DNA of 64,000 nt, taken from contig NZ_JAAAMH010000003.1 in NCBI RefSeq assembly GCF_024105655.1, positions 186,001 to 250,000 of the forward strand. The letters run 5' to 3'. Positions within the stretch are counted from its first letter, which is position 1. Each line of letters starts with the position of its first letter. Below, one piece after another: positions 25,170-34,013 of the stretch. Under the pieces are notes generated by a model. It was not told the DNA's origin, searched no databases, and was given only the letters and a program-made list of their open reading frames with translations. The translations under genes and the position numbers were made by a program. The stretch is from Aliihoeflea sp. 40Bstr573 (lineage in GTDB: Bacteria; Pseudomonadota; Alphaproteobacteria; Rhizobiales; Rhizobiaceae).

Positions 25170-25562
25170 TCAGCGGATGGTGACGCCCGGCAGAATGGGG
25201 ATCTGGCCACCCGATTCCAGCACGGCGACGACGCCGTCGGAGTAAAGCTTGATTTCCTTGACCGTGCCAGTGACCGAACCGTCGTGGCTGACGACTTCGC
25301 GGCCGATCAGTCCGCTCGCCTGCGACAGGGCTGACGCCTGGAGGATGTCGTCGAGCTTCTTGTTCATCTGCACCTGCTGCTCGACCTGGCTGAAGGTGGC
25401 GAGCTGGGCGACGTACTCAGTCGACTCCATCGGCGCAGTCGGGTCCTGGTTCTTCATCTGCGCGACGAGAAGCTTCAGAAAGGATTCGTAGTCGACGGTG
25501 GCGGCGCTTTTGGCGCTGGTTGGGCTTGCCTGGCTGGCGCTGGTCAGGGCTGCAACATTCAT
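25170..25562 (-). CDS. flgD: Hook cap assembly protein FlgD
   Basis: This 130-residue scaffold caps the growing hook. The N-terminal FlgD signature is present (YESFLKLLVAQMKNQDPTAP, then TEYVAQLATFSQVEQ), followed by the GLIGREV segment. It is short compared with enterobacterial FlgD (about 230), as is usual in rhizobia, and lacks the large C-terminal Fn-III/Tudor part. It starts 4 bases after flbT. Confidence 0.92.
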   Translation of the reverse strand: MNVAALTSASQASPTSAKSAATVDYESFLKLLVAQMKNQDPTAPMESTEYVAQLATFSQVEQQVQMNKKLDDILQASALSQASGLIGREVVSHDGSVTGTVKEIKLYSDGVVAVLESGGQIPILPGVTIR

Positions 25563-25566
25563 CGCG

Positions 25567-26010
25567 TCATTCTCCGGCAAGCAATTGGGGTTGGGGCGCG
25601 GAACGGAAGGGAAGGGGCGTCGCGCCCAGGATCTTGTCCTCAAGCGGGAACAGGGCGCGCAGCATCTTCATCGCATCGTAAACCTGGCCCTCGGCGACGA
25701 GCTGGTCGATCTGCTTCAGGTCGGCCCTGATCGTGGCGGAGGAGAAGGAGTCGATGAGGCGAGGCAGCGACTTGCGGAACATGGCGCGCGCGTCCTCGGC
25801 CTCCTGCGGGCTCATCAGCATGATCTGGACGATGAAATAGAGCTGGCGAAGCGGCGTGCGCGCGGCTTCCGGCTGCATGACGTGGTTCTCGAGGAGGAAC
25901 TGCACGTCGTTGAGGAATTCGAGGGATACCTTTCGGTCGGCGCAGATGACCGCGCCGTTGACGTAGATCTTCTCGCCGGGTTTCAGCGTGATCTTCAAAG
26001 TGTTCTTCAT
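25567..26010 (-). CDS. flbT: Flagellin synthesis regulator FlbT
   Basis: This 147-residue cytoplasmic protein of alphaproteobacteria acts after transcription on flagellin mRNA. Typical segments are LKPGEKIYVNGAVI near the start and LYFIVQIMLMSP in the middle. Its start overlaps the flaF stop by 4 bases, so FlaF and FlbT are made together. In Caulobacter FlbT represses and in Brucella it activates flagellin; the sign here is unknown. Confidence 0.92.
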   Translation of the reverse strand: MKNTLKITLKPGEKIYVNGAVICADRKVSLEFLNDVQFLLENHVMQPEAARTPLRQLYFIVQIMLMSPQEAEDARAMFRKSLPRLIDSFSSATIRADLKQIDQLVAEGQVYDAMKMLRALFPLEDKILGATPLPFRSAPQPQLLAGE

Positions 26011-26354
26011 TGCAATCCGTCCCGGATTATCTCGGAGACCTCGATCAGGCCATCGAAATTCTCTGAGCGGCCCTGGCGGATTTCCTCGCCTTCGCGCAGG
26101 AGCCACAGGCCGATGGAGATGAGGTTGGCGCGCAGTTCCTTGGGCAGCGCGTTCTCCGCGGAGCCCAGATCTTCGATGAACGTGGTCCACACGCGGTTCA
26201 TGAAATAGATCGCTTCGATCGACTTCATCGACCGCACGCCGGCATCGCGCGCCTCGACCAGAAGGTCGATCGACCGCGCCAGCACCTGCTTTTCGCGGTC
26301 GCGCGCATCCGCGACGGAATCGGTCTGAATGTCAGCGTAGGCGAATTGGTACAT
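26007..26354 (-). CDS. flaF: Flagellin regulator FlaF
   Basis: This 115-residue helical protein matches FlaF (YADIQTDSVADARDREKQVL and NRVWTTFIEDL). FlaF is needed for flagellin synthesis or secretion and works with FlbT. It lies 43 bases downstream of flgL, placing it directly after the hook-filament junction genes. Confidence 0.9.
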   Translation of the reverse strand: MYQFAYADIQTDSVADARDREKQVLARSIDLLVEARDAGVRSMKSIEAIYFMNRVWTTFIEDLGSAENALPKELRANLISIGLWLLREGEEIRQGRSENFDGLIEVSEIIRDGLQ

Positions 26355-26397
26355 CAGCAGGCCGATCTTTCTATGCTTGTGACGTTGAGCGGTGTCA

Positions 26398-27426
26398 TCA
26401 GGAGATGAATTTCAGGAGTGAGAGCTGCTGTATGCGAGCCGTGAGCGTGTAGGATGTCTCGATCTGGGCCAGAAGCGATGTCAGCCGCGTGCCGGCCTCG
26501 AACTCGTCGACGCCGACCATGTCGATCTGGGTGCGCTTGAACAGGTCCACCTGGAGCGACACGCGGTCGGTGGCCTGCGTCACGCGACCTTGAACGAGGC
26601 CGACCTCGGACTGCACCGCCGTCACATCGCTGATCGCGCTGGAAGTCAGTTCGATGGCCTTTTCGGTCATGACGCGCTTTGCGTCCGCATCCATGTTGCG
26701 GTCGACCAGGCCCAAGATCATGGCCGATGCCATGGCCAGTTTGCGCAGGCCTTCTTCATTGGCGGAAACGGAAGTCTGTGCGGTCTCGCCAAGCGCGATG
26801 CGGCTCTGGATGGTCGCGTCGGTGGCACCGGACCAATCGGCCTCCCATCCGGCGCCGAGCATCTGCGTCTCGAGGTTGCCGAGGAAGGCTGCCATCTGCG
26901 CGCCGTCGATCGGGCCGGGACCGGGGAAGCTTGCAGTTGCGAGCGCCTCGAAGGAGACGCGCGCCGTCGAAGCAGGGTCGGAGAAGTCGGCCAGCGGGCG
27001 CACGTCCGTGTTGGTGCCGGCGAAGATGTAGTCGCCATTGACCGTGGTATTGATCACCGCGTTCATGGTTTCGATCACGGTGCGGGCCTGCGTGCGCGGC
27101 ACGGCGGGATCCAGCGCGCCGTTGAGCATCGTCGCGAGCGTGCCCATCATCTGCTCTGCAACTTTGCGCGTCTCGCCCAGCGCGTTCTGCGTGGCGTCGA
27201 GGCGGGACATGACGATGGCGTTGGTGCCCTTGATGTTTTCCAGCCGCGCGATGTCGCGGTCGAGCGAGACGGACTGGCCTGTGCGCACGCCAAGGTGCAG
27301 GCCGCGATCGGCGACCTGGCCGGTGACGACTTCCTTTTCGGCCTTGATCATCTCGGCTTGCGTGCGCGCCATCTGCAGGCGGAGCGCCTGGCTGATCGCG
27401 TTGGAGGAAACGGACATCGCCTTCAT
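26398..27426 (-). CDS. flgL: Hook-filament junction protein FlgL
   Basis: This 342-residue flagellin-fold protein forms the second junction ring between hook and filament. The conserved N-terminal coiled coil (AISQALRLQMARTQAEM) and C-terminal helix (LTSLLAQIETSYTLTARIQQ) are present. ATG 27426 or the ATG at 27417 may start it. It follows flgK by 4 bases. Confidence 0.9.
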   Translation of the reverse strand: MKAMSVSSNAISQALRLQMARTQAEMIKAEKEVVTGQVADRGLHLGVRTGQSVSLDRDIARLENIKGTNAIVMSRLDATQNALGETRKVAEQMMGTLATMLNGALDPAVPRTQARTVIETMNAVINTTVNGDYIFAGTNTDVRPLADFSDPASTARVSFEALATASFPGPGPIDGAQMAAFLGNLETQMLGAGWEADWSGATDATIQSRIALGETAQTSVSANEEGLRKLAMASAMILGLVDRNMDADAKRVMTEKAIELTSSAISDVTAVQSEVGLVQGRVTQATDRVSLQVDLFKRTQIDMVGVDEFEAGTRLTSLLAQIETSYTLTARIQQLSLLKFIS

Positions 27427-27430
27427 GGGA

Positions 27431-28831
27431 CTACCTAACCGTCGCCATCAGTGTGGACAGCATGTCGTTGGCGACCTGCATCAGCTTCGCCGAGGCCGCA
27501 TAGGACTGCTCGAGTTCGAGCAGCTTGGCGAGTTCGTCGTCGATATTGACGCCGGACTTGTTGGACAGGGCCTCGGACGTTCGAGCGAGCGTGGCGTTCT
27601 TCTTTTCGGCCGCCGTCGAGGAGAGCTGCCGCAGGTTCTCGAGCCATGAGATCGACGCGGAGGCATAGGTCGAAAGGGTCTTTGCGCCTTCGATGCCGCC
27701 ATCGGCGCTGAAGGTGCGGTTCGCGTCGAAAGCGTCCATCAGGCGTTCGATTTCGGCGGTGAAACCGGCATTTGCGTCAGGGTTCAAGGTGCCGGTCGTA
27801 CCATCGCGAATGGCGAGCGGGTTAGCCTTGTAGGCAGTGTTCACGACCAGGGTCGACGCGCCCTGGTTGGCCGGCGTCGTCCCGGTGGCCCAGGTGAAAA
27901 GGCCGTCGTCGCCGGTTGCCTGCCGCATCTCCTCAACGAGGGCATGCGCCATCTCGTCGAGCTGGGTTTGCATCTGCGTCGCAACGCTGTCGCGAAGCTG
28001 TAGCAGGCCGGCGATCGAGCCGCCTGCATCGGTGTCGCCGCCCTGGCCGCCGGCGAGCGGTACGCCGTCGATATAGACCTGGTTGCCGCTCTGCCCGGAA
28101 AGGAGCATCGGCGAGGCCTCGAAGGCCGCCTTGCGGGCCACCGTCTCGAACAGCGTGACGCCGTCTTGGGTGAAGATGACCATGTCGCCGTCGCCACGAA
28201 GCTGCGTGGTGACCGGAACGAGTTCGGAGATCTGCTTGACGATGCCGTCGCGCAGGTCGAGCGATTCAGAGGCGTCGCGACCGAGCGTGGTAGCGGTCAT
28301 GACGTCGGTGTTTATCTTTTCGAGGTCGGCGAGGAGCGAGTTCAGCTTGTCAACGGACTGCTTGATCTCGACATCGGCGTCGGTGCGCAATTGCTGGATC
28401 GCCTGCGTGCCGCCATTGAGCGCGCGCACGATGTCGCCGGCCGAATTGACGACGTTGACCGCCAGGCTGCGGTCACCGGGAGAGGCCGAGTAGGTCTGCA
28501 GCGCCGTCTGCAACTCGCCCATGCGCATGGCGGGCGAGGTGGCGTTGTCGACGCCATTGACGGAAAGGCTCAGCCTTTCGAAGCCGGTCATCAACGTGTT
28601 CTGGGCGTGCCAGACCGAAAGCGCGTCGGAGTTCTGGCGCATCAGCGCGGCGTCGGCCGCGCGGGTGATGGAGACGACGCGTGCGCCGGGGGCGGTGCTG
28701 GCCAGCACCGCCTGACGCCGCGTGTAGTCGGTGTTGTAGGCGTTGGTGATGTTGCGGGAAACGACGTTCGTCTGTCGCGACGTGTTGGTCAGCGACGACT
28801 GCGCGGTATTCAGGACAGACGATAGTGACAT
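27431..28831 (-). CDS. flgK: Hook-associated protein FlgK
   Basis: This 466-residue first hook-filament junction protein has the N-terminal signature LNTAQSSLTNTSRQTNVVSRN (slightly diverged from the SGL consensus) and the C-terminal SGVNIDDELAKLLELEQSY, which is diagnostic. It is exported through the type III gate. It is followed closely by flgL and sits 31 bases downstream of flgE. Confidence 0.92.
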   Translation of the reverse strand: MSLSSVLNTAQSSLTNTSRQTNVVSRNITNAYNTDYTRRQAVLASTAPGARVVSITRAADAALMRQNSDALSVWHAQNTLMTGFERLSLSVNGVDNATSPAMRMGELQTALQTYSASPGDRSLAVNVVNSAGDIVRALNGGTQAIQQLRTDADVEIKQSVDKLNSLLADLEKINTDVMTATTLGRDASESLDLRDGIVKQISELVPVTTQLRGDGDMVIFTQDGVTLFETVARKAAFEASPMLLSGQSGNQVYIDGVPLAGGQGGDTDAGGSIAGLLQLRDSVATQMQTQLDEMAHALVEEMRQATGDDGLFTWATGTTPANQGASTLVVNTAYKANPLAIRDGTTGTLNPDANAGFTAEIERLMDAFDANRTFSADGGIEGAKTLSTYASASISWLENLRQLSSTAAEKKNATLARTSEALSNKSGVNIDDELAKLLELEQSYAASAKLMQVANDMLSTLMATVR

Positions 28832-28862
28832 TTCCCACTTCAGCCGGGCGCCAAGCCCGGTC

Positions 28863-30116
28863 CTAACGCTTCAGGTTGACCAGGACGTCCAGAAGGTCTG
28901 CACCCGTCTGGAAGACTTTCGAATTTGCCGTGTAGTTGCGCTGCGATTCGATCATGCTCGTCAGTTCCTCGGCGATGTCGACATTGGAGCCTTCGAGGGC
29001 GCCCGAGACGATTTCGCCGAAGTTCGAGGTGGTCGCGACGCCGATCGTCATGCCGCCCGATCCGTTGTTGGACTGGTAGACGTTGCCGGGGAGCGTCGTC
29101 AGCCGGTCGGGGCTGGTGACGGTGGCGATCGGGATGCGGAAGAGGTTGATGACCGAGCCGTTCTTGTTCAGCGCGGAAACCATGCCGTTGAGGTCGATCG
29201 AGATCTCGTCGAAGCCGCCTGTGCCGCTGCCGTTCACGGCAGGTGCGCGGGCGGTGTAGTCGGCTGCGAGCGACTGGGTGCCGGCAAGCGACAGTTTGAA
29301 GAGGCCGCCATTGGGAATGGTGAACTCGACATTGGCATTGGCCGGGTCGAGGAGGGCACCGTCGACCGTGCTGAACCCGATCGTCTGCGTGACGTCGTTC
29401 AGCGGGCCGCTGGTGTAGGGAAAGCCACGTGTGGTCGCGTCGGCGGTGCTGGCGTCATAAGCCGCCACTTCCCATTCGCTCGGACCGACCTTGGTGAAAT
29501 AGAGGTCGATGATGCGTTCCTCGCCGAGGCCGGTGTAGACGGTCATCGAGGTCTTGCCGCTGAACTGTGCGCCGGCGACGTTGTCGCTGGCACGCGAACC
29601 CGCGGGAACCTCATTGGCGAGCGCCGGAAGGTTCGGCGAGAACGCGCCTTCGGTGGAGGGCGAGGCGGTGAGGCCGGTCGACGAGATCGAGATGACCTCC
29701 AGATCGTCGGGCGTCAGGCCGGCGGCCATGTTGGTGGTGCCGAGAAGATAGAAACCGGCCGCGTTGACGAGGCGGCCCTGCGCATCGGGAACGAACGAGC
29801 CGGCGCGCGTCATGAACTGATCGCCGGCCCCGTTCTGCACGAGGAAGAAGCCGTCGCCCTGGATCGCGATGTCGGTCGTCGACGAGGTGAACTGCAGGAG
29901 GCCCTGATCGGCGATCGAGTTGCGCACGGTCGTCTTGACCGCGCCCGACGAATAGCTGCCGTTCTCGCCCGGCAGGATCAGCGCCGAGAATTCCGTATAG
30001 GCGCGCTTGTAGCCCATCGTGCCGGAGTTGGCGATGTTGTCCGCCACAGTGCCCAGACGGTTCGACTGCGCATTCATACCCGACACGCCCGTGCGCATCA
30101 TTCCGTAAAGGCTCAT
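28863..30116 (-). CDS. flgE: Flagellar hook protein FlgE
   Basis: This 417-residue hook subunit has the rod/hook N-terminal motif (GMNAQSNRLGTVADNIANS), the FQGDGFF-type segment seen as IAIQGDGFFLV, and the C-terminal SNVDIAEELTSMIESQRNY. Its length is typical for rhizobial FlgE. It follows rem by 99 bp, a place where a Rem-dependent promoter is expected, though I cannot define the boxes. Confidence 0.93.
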   Translation of the reverse strand: MSLYGMMRTGVSGMNAQSNRLGTVADNIANSGTMGYKRAYTEFSALILPGENGSYSSGAVKTTVRNSIADQGLLQFTSSTTDIAIQGDGFFLVQNGAGDQFMTRAGSFVPDAQGRLVNAAGFYLLGTTNMAAGLTPDDLEVISISSTGLTASPSTEGAFSPNLPALANEVPAGSRASDNVAGAQFSGKTSMTVYTGLGEERIIDLYFTKVGPSEWEVAAYDASTADATTRGFPYTSGPLNDVTQTIGFSTVDGALLDPANANVEFTIPNGGLFKLSLAGTQSLAADYTARAPAVNGSGTGGFDEISIDLNGMVSALNKNGSVINLFRIPIATVTSPDRLTTLPGNVYQSNNGSGGMTIGVATTSNFGEIVSGALEGSNVDIAEELTSMIESQRNYTANSKVFQTGADLLDVLVNLKR

Positions 30117-30215
30117 TCCGGTCTCCCCGAGGTTCGCGAGCTGCCTTCGGTCAGGTTAAACCGGATGACTTGCGCGAGGCTGGCGGTGAGGCTGGTCTCG
30201 CGCATCGTGTTCATC

Positions 30216-30884
30216 TCAAACGACGAGCTGGTAGCCGAGGAACCGCTTGGAATCGATCGGGTCCTCGCCCAGCCGCTCGCGCAGCTTCTTGCGAAGCTTG
30301 GAGATGTGGCTTTCGACGACGTTCTCTTCCACGTCCTCGTCGAAGACGCCGTAGATCGCATTGAAGATCTGCGTCTTGGTGACCCGGCGACCGCAATTGC
30401 ACGCCAGGTATTCGAGGATGCGGCGCTCGCGGCGCGGCAGCGGAAGCGGCTGGCCGGCACATTGCGGATCGCGCCCGTCGAGGAAGATGCGAAGCTGGCC
30501 GATGTCGGTGAAGGTCGCCTCGTCCTGCGCGCGGCGGCGGATCGCCGCGATGCGGGCCAGGATCTCACGGATGTGGATCGGCTTGCGCACCACGTCGTCG
30601 ACGCCGGCCTCGAAGAGCTTCAGCGTATTTTCCAGCGACGGATGTTCCGACAGGGCGATCACCGGAGCGCTCGTCCGGTCGCGAATACGCGCCGGTGAGG
30701 CAATCTCCGTGTCGCAATCCCCAAGGAGAACCGCGCGCACCGCGCCGATGTCATCGTCCGCAGCGCTTTCGACCCATTCGCCGAACTCGCGTGCGCCGAA
30801 GCCAACGCTTGCAACGCCTTCCCTGTTGAAAAGTGAGTGGTAGCCGTCCTTCACAAGGTCGCGCTCGTCCACGATCACTATCAT
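30216..30884 (-). CDS. rem: Flagellar transcriptional activator Rem (FtcR type)
   Basis: This 222-residue OmpR-like regulator is called Rem in Sinorhizobium and FtcR in Brucella. The receiver-like domain (1-115) keeps the acidic pair Asp6-Glu7 and Lys101, but the phosphoacceptor strand reads AVLLGDCD, with Gly55 where Asp is usual and Asp56 next. The winged-helix domain (about 125-222) has [11 protein letters not shown] and [15 protein letters not shown]. It is the second-tier activator under VisNR. A 117-bp AT-richer gap upstream probably carries its promoter. Confidence 0.92.
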   Translation of the reverse strand: MIVIVDERDLVKDGYHSLFNREGVASVGFGAREFGEWVESAADDDIGAVRAVLLGDCDTEIASPARIRDRTSAPVIALSEHPSLENTLKLFEAGVDDVVRKPIHIREILARIAAIRRRAQDEATFTDIGQLRIFLDGRDPQCAGQPLPLPRRERRILEYLACNCGRRVTKTQIFNAIYGVFDEDVEENVVESHISKLRKKLRERLGEDPIDSKRFLGYQLVV

Positions 30885-31001
30885 CGGCCGCCCTCCGAAT
30901 CAGTTAATCAATCTCGTGCGTTATGGTTAACGCTTCATGCGAATCGGGCACAACCACGAATTCTTGTAGGTCAGAATTGGGGATTCGATTCGCGGGCGGG
31001 A

Positions 31002-31571
31002 TCAGGGGCCGCAGAACTGCCTTGCCTCGGGAGTCCATCGGCCGAATCCGGTGGCGACCATATTGGTGATCACGCGGCAAACATACCGCTTTTGGTCGGG
31101 GTCGTTGTCGGGGCCGGCATGGTAGCGCGCGACGGCCATCGACCAGCTCTCGTGGCGCCCCTTTAGTTCGACGAGGAAGCGGGCGGCGTAGTCAACGTTG
31201 CGGGCGGGCTCGAGCATCTGGCCGACGGAGGCGAACTTTTCGCCGTGCCAGCGATGGTTGATCTGCATGCAGCCGAGGTCGATCAGGCTCGCGCCACCCT
31301 GCTTCGCAGCCGTGAAACGGCGCACCGCGTCGGACGCCGACGAGGCAAACACGGCCTTGCCTTCGATGTTCATGGCGTAAGGCTGCATCGAGCCCTTGCG
31401 GCCGGTCTCGGTCAGGCCAACTGCGTAGAGGATGCCGGCGGGGATGCCGTACCGGTCGGCGGCGCGCAAAATTTCCGTCTCGCAGGCATTGGCGAATGCG
31501 GAGCTGGTGAGGGGGAAGAGGGCGAGGACGCTAAATGTAAACGCCGCGGCTGCCCTGGCTGTCGCCTGCAT
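31002..31571 (-). CDS. Lytic transglycosylase (SLT domain), flagellar cluster
   Basis: This 189-residue periplasmic protein has a signal peptide (to about residue 28). The SLT lysozyme-like domain includes YGIPAGILYAVGLTETG with catalytic Glu55, then IDLGCMQINHRWHG and VARYHAGP. It cleaves peptidoglycan. FlgJ here lacks a muramidase half, so this enzyme may open the wall for the rod. ATG 31571 lies inside the fliK 3' end in another frame, a 41-bp overlap. A longer in-frame start would hide the signal peptide. Confidence 0.82.
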   Translation of the reverse strand: MQATARAAAAFTFSVLALFPLTSSAFANACETEILRAADRYGIPAGILYAVGLTETGRKGSMQPYAMNIEGKAVFASSASDAVRRFTAAKQGGASLIDLGCMQINHRWHGEKFASVGQMLEPARNVDYAARFLVELKGRHESWSMAVARYHAGPDNDPDQKRYVCRVITNMVATGFGRWTPEARQFCGP

Positions 31572-32868
31572 TGCGCTCTCCCTCGAAGCTGCCAGTTCCG
31601 CTGCCTGCGCCGTTCCGGCCGTTCTGGCGGCCGCTTGCGCCGCCTTCATTGGCAAACCGCTCGCCGCTGCGCTCGGACGCTGCCTGCTGTCCCTGCTGGT
31701 CCTGCGACTGCGTGCTGGTCGAGGGCTGCTGTGTCACCGTCACTCGGTCGATCTCGATGCCGAGGCCGCGCAGGGCCTTCGCGATCTCGTTCGAATCCGC
31801 CTGCAGTTTGGCGGCGGCGTCGCGCGTCTCGGCCTGTAGCTCGACGCTCATCTCGCCGCCCTGGAGCGACAGGCGCGCGGTGACCATGCCAAGTTCCAGT
31901 GGGTGAAGCTGGATCTTCAGGACGCGCATCGGTTGCGCCGCGGTGTGCGGCTGCGTGGCCGCGGCATCGGCCGATCGGGCAATCTCCGGAGCCTGCTCGC
32001 CGACAGCGTCCAGGACAGTCTGCGCGGGGCCCTGCAGGGTGGCCGCAAAGGCCGGCACGGTCTGGACCGAAACGGTCGATACAGGGCGCATGGGTCGATC
32101 TCCGGTGCCTGCCTCCGACTGCTCGCCGACGCGCTGTGGCACGAGAAGCTGATCGGATGCCGGCTCGGCGGAGCCATCGCGCGCGCCGGTCTCGCGCGGG
32201 GCAGGTTCGGATGGCTTGGCGTCGGCGACCGGCGCGGAGGCGCGGGCGGGAGCTTCCTCGGCATTGCCACGCATCGATGGCCGCTCGCGCTCGGCCGAAA
32301 CGCGCTCGTCCGGAATGCGCTCCTCGCGGCGCGCGACTGCGGCGGCAAGGCGCACGTCCGGCGCCGCCTCGGTCGCTTCCTGCGAGATGGCGGTTGCGTT
32401 CTCGGCGGCGTCAACCGGAGCCGGAATGGCAACGGCGTTCTCGATCTTCAATTCGCCGCTGTCGGCGGCGGGAGCCTCGTCGCCTTTGGGTATGCGCAGG
32501 GCGAGCCAGTCGATCCGCGCGCGACCGGGCGGCTGCAGTCTTGCGTCGGCGGCTTCAACGCCCGCGCGCGGGTCGGGGGCATGGCCATCGTTGGCAGGGC
32601 GGTCGCGGCGTTCAGTCAGGTGTTCATCCGGAGCGGCGACAGCGAACGAGCCTACGACCTCCATGTCGGGTTCATCCTCCACCGGCAATGCCGTCTCGTC
32701 GAGCGGCTCCTTCGATACGACCTTTGCGTCCATCCGCCGGGCAGGGGTATCGCGGTCGAGCAATTCGCCGAACGCGCCGAGGGCGCCGAGCGCATCGGCC
32801 GGCGTCTCGCGGCCGGGCATGGCGCGTGCGGCTGGCGATGGCATGGTGGGCATGTTGATGAGGCGCAT
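31531..32868 (-). CDS. fliK: Hook-length control protein FliK (MotD)
   Basis: This 445-residue protein has a disordered, Pro/Ala/Glu-rich N-terminal two thirds and a C-terminal Flg_hook domain (LKIQLHPLELGMVTARLSLQ near residues 335-355), followed by a Gln/Gly/Asn-rich tail. In Sinorhizobium the gene was first named motD and later shown to control hook length. ATG 32868 overlaps the motC stop by one base; a TTG one codon earlier is rejected. Confidence 0.88.
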   Translation of the reverse strand: MRLINMPTMPSPAARAMPGRETPADALGALGAFGELLDRDTPARRMDAKVVSKEPLDETALPVEDEPDMEVVGSFAVAAPDEHLTERRDRPANDGHAPDPRAGVEAADARLQPPGRARIDWLALRIPKGDEAPAADSGELKIENAVAIPAPVDAAENATAISQEATEAAPDVRLAAAVARREERIPDERVSAERERPSMRGNAEEAPARASAPVADAKPSEPAPRETGARDGSAEPASDQLLVPQRVGEQSEAGTGDRPMRPVSTVSVQTVPAFAATLQGPAQTVLDAVGEQAPEIARSADAAATQPHTAAQPMRVLKIQLHPLELGMVTARLSLQGGEMSVELQAETRDAAAKLQADSNEIAKALRGLGIEIDRVTVTQQPSTSTQSQDQQGQQAASERSGERFANEGGASGRQNGRNGAGSGTGSFEGERNAGDSQGSRGVYI

Positions 32869-34013
32869 CAATTCGATCCCTCCAGAAGGCTGTCGATCGC
32901 GTCGAGCTTGGCGCGGGTAGACGAGATGTAGCTCTCAGTATCGCTGGTTGCGTCAAGCCCGGTCGCGACCGGGCCGGCCGATGCGGGCACGGCCTCGGGC
33001 CGGTCGACGACGGTTCGTGCGATGTCGGTCGCCGCGTCGAGCAGCGCCCGGTCGCCTTCGGAAAGGCGCGAGCGGTCGATCGATTGCAGCGTCGAAAGCG
33101 TGTCGGCGACCTTGGGCGACGCGACGCCGCCGATGCTCGAATAAAGAAGGGCGCGCGGGTCTGTCGCCGGTTCGCCGGCCGCAAGGCGCTCGGCGAAGGC
33201 GATCATTGCCGGGTCGTTGGCGATCGCCGCCTGGCGCGAAACGCGCAGCGCGATCGTCTCGGCCTGTTCCGGCGTCATCCATGTCAGGGTTTCGGCCATC
33301 TGCGCGGCGTCGAGGCTGGCGTGCATGGCGGCGAGCCCCGACACGAAGGCTTCGGCGAACTGGCTCGCATAGGGCGAGCGCAGGAATCGGCGGACGTAGG
33401 CCGACGAGACACGGGTGAAGACATCCGGCTTCGATGCGCTAACTGCGACGAGGAGAGAGCGGCGCAACGCCGCTTCCTCGACCAGCGTGCCGGGCGCAAG
33501 CAATCGCGCGACATCGAGGTTTTCGAGCGCCGCATCTGGCTTCTCGTTCGAAAGGACGGTGCCTTTGACCAGCGCCACGAACGGCGCGTGGTCGCCAAGC
33601 GCGACGGGATCGATAGCGGCGAGGGCGTCGCCAGCATCCTTGAAATTGCCGCCGAGATAAGCGCGCAGAGCGTCGGCCAGCGGCTTTGCGGGGCTGGCCG
33701 GATCGAGCCGCGAAAGGGCAACGTCGAGGGTGACGGGGTTGCCGCCGCTCATCGCATAAATGAGAAGGGCAGAGAAATTGCGCGGTTCGGCAAAATCCTC
33801 GGGCGTGGCGTTGCGCATCCGCTCATCGATCATCTCCAGGAGCTTGCGCTGCATCGGCAGGGCCGCGTGGTCGCCATTGGCGATACGGTCCTGCACCAGT
33901 TGCAGCGAGCGGATCATCTGGAAGGGCTGAAGCGCGGAACTCGCCGCCGCCGCGCCGGCAAGGGCGCCGCAGATGGCGAGCGAGAGCCCGAGCCTGGCGG
34001 CGGCGCGTCTCAT
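32868..34013 (-). CDS. motC: Periplasmic motor protein MotC
   Basis: This 381-residue chemotaxis/motility protein is specific to rhizobia and relatives. It has a signal peptide at residues 1-27 (LGLSLAICGALAGAAAA) and an alpha-helical repeat-rich body. MotC binds the periplasmic part of MotB and is needed for rotation; MotE, encoded at 40685, folds it. ATG 34013 overlaps the motB stop (ATGA). Confidence 0.9.
   Translation of the reverse strand: MRRAAARLGLSLAICGALAGAAAASSALQPFQMIRSLQLVQDRIANGDHAALPMQRKLLEMIDERMRNATPEDFAEPRNFSALLIYAMSGGNPVTLDVALSRLDPASPAKPLADALRAYLGGNFKDAGDALAAIDPVALGDHAPFVALVKGTVLSNEKPDAALENLDVARLLAPGTLVEEAALRRSLLVAVSASKPDVFTRVSSAYVRRFLRSPYASQFAEAFVSGLAAMHASLDAAQMAETLTWMTPEQAETIALRVSRQAAIANDPAMIAFAERLAAGEPATDPRALLYSSIGGVASPKVADTLSTLQSIDRSRLSEGDRALLDAATDIARTVVDRPEAVPASAGPVATGLDATSDTESYISSTRAKLDAIDSLLEGSN

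Noticed and set aside
28743-30698. A 651-codon plus-strand frame opposite flgE and rem
   Set aside because: Same shadow pattern; no ribosome binding site or domain, and it spans two real genes and their gap.
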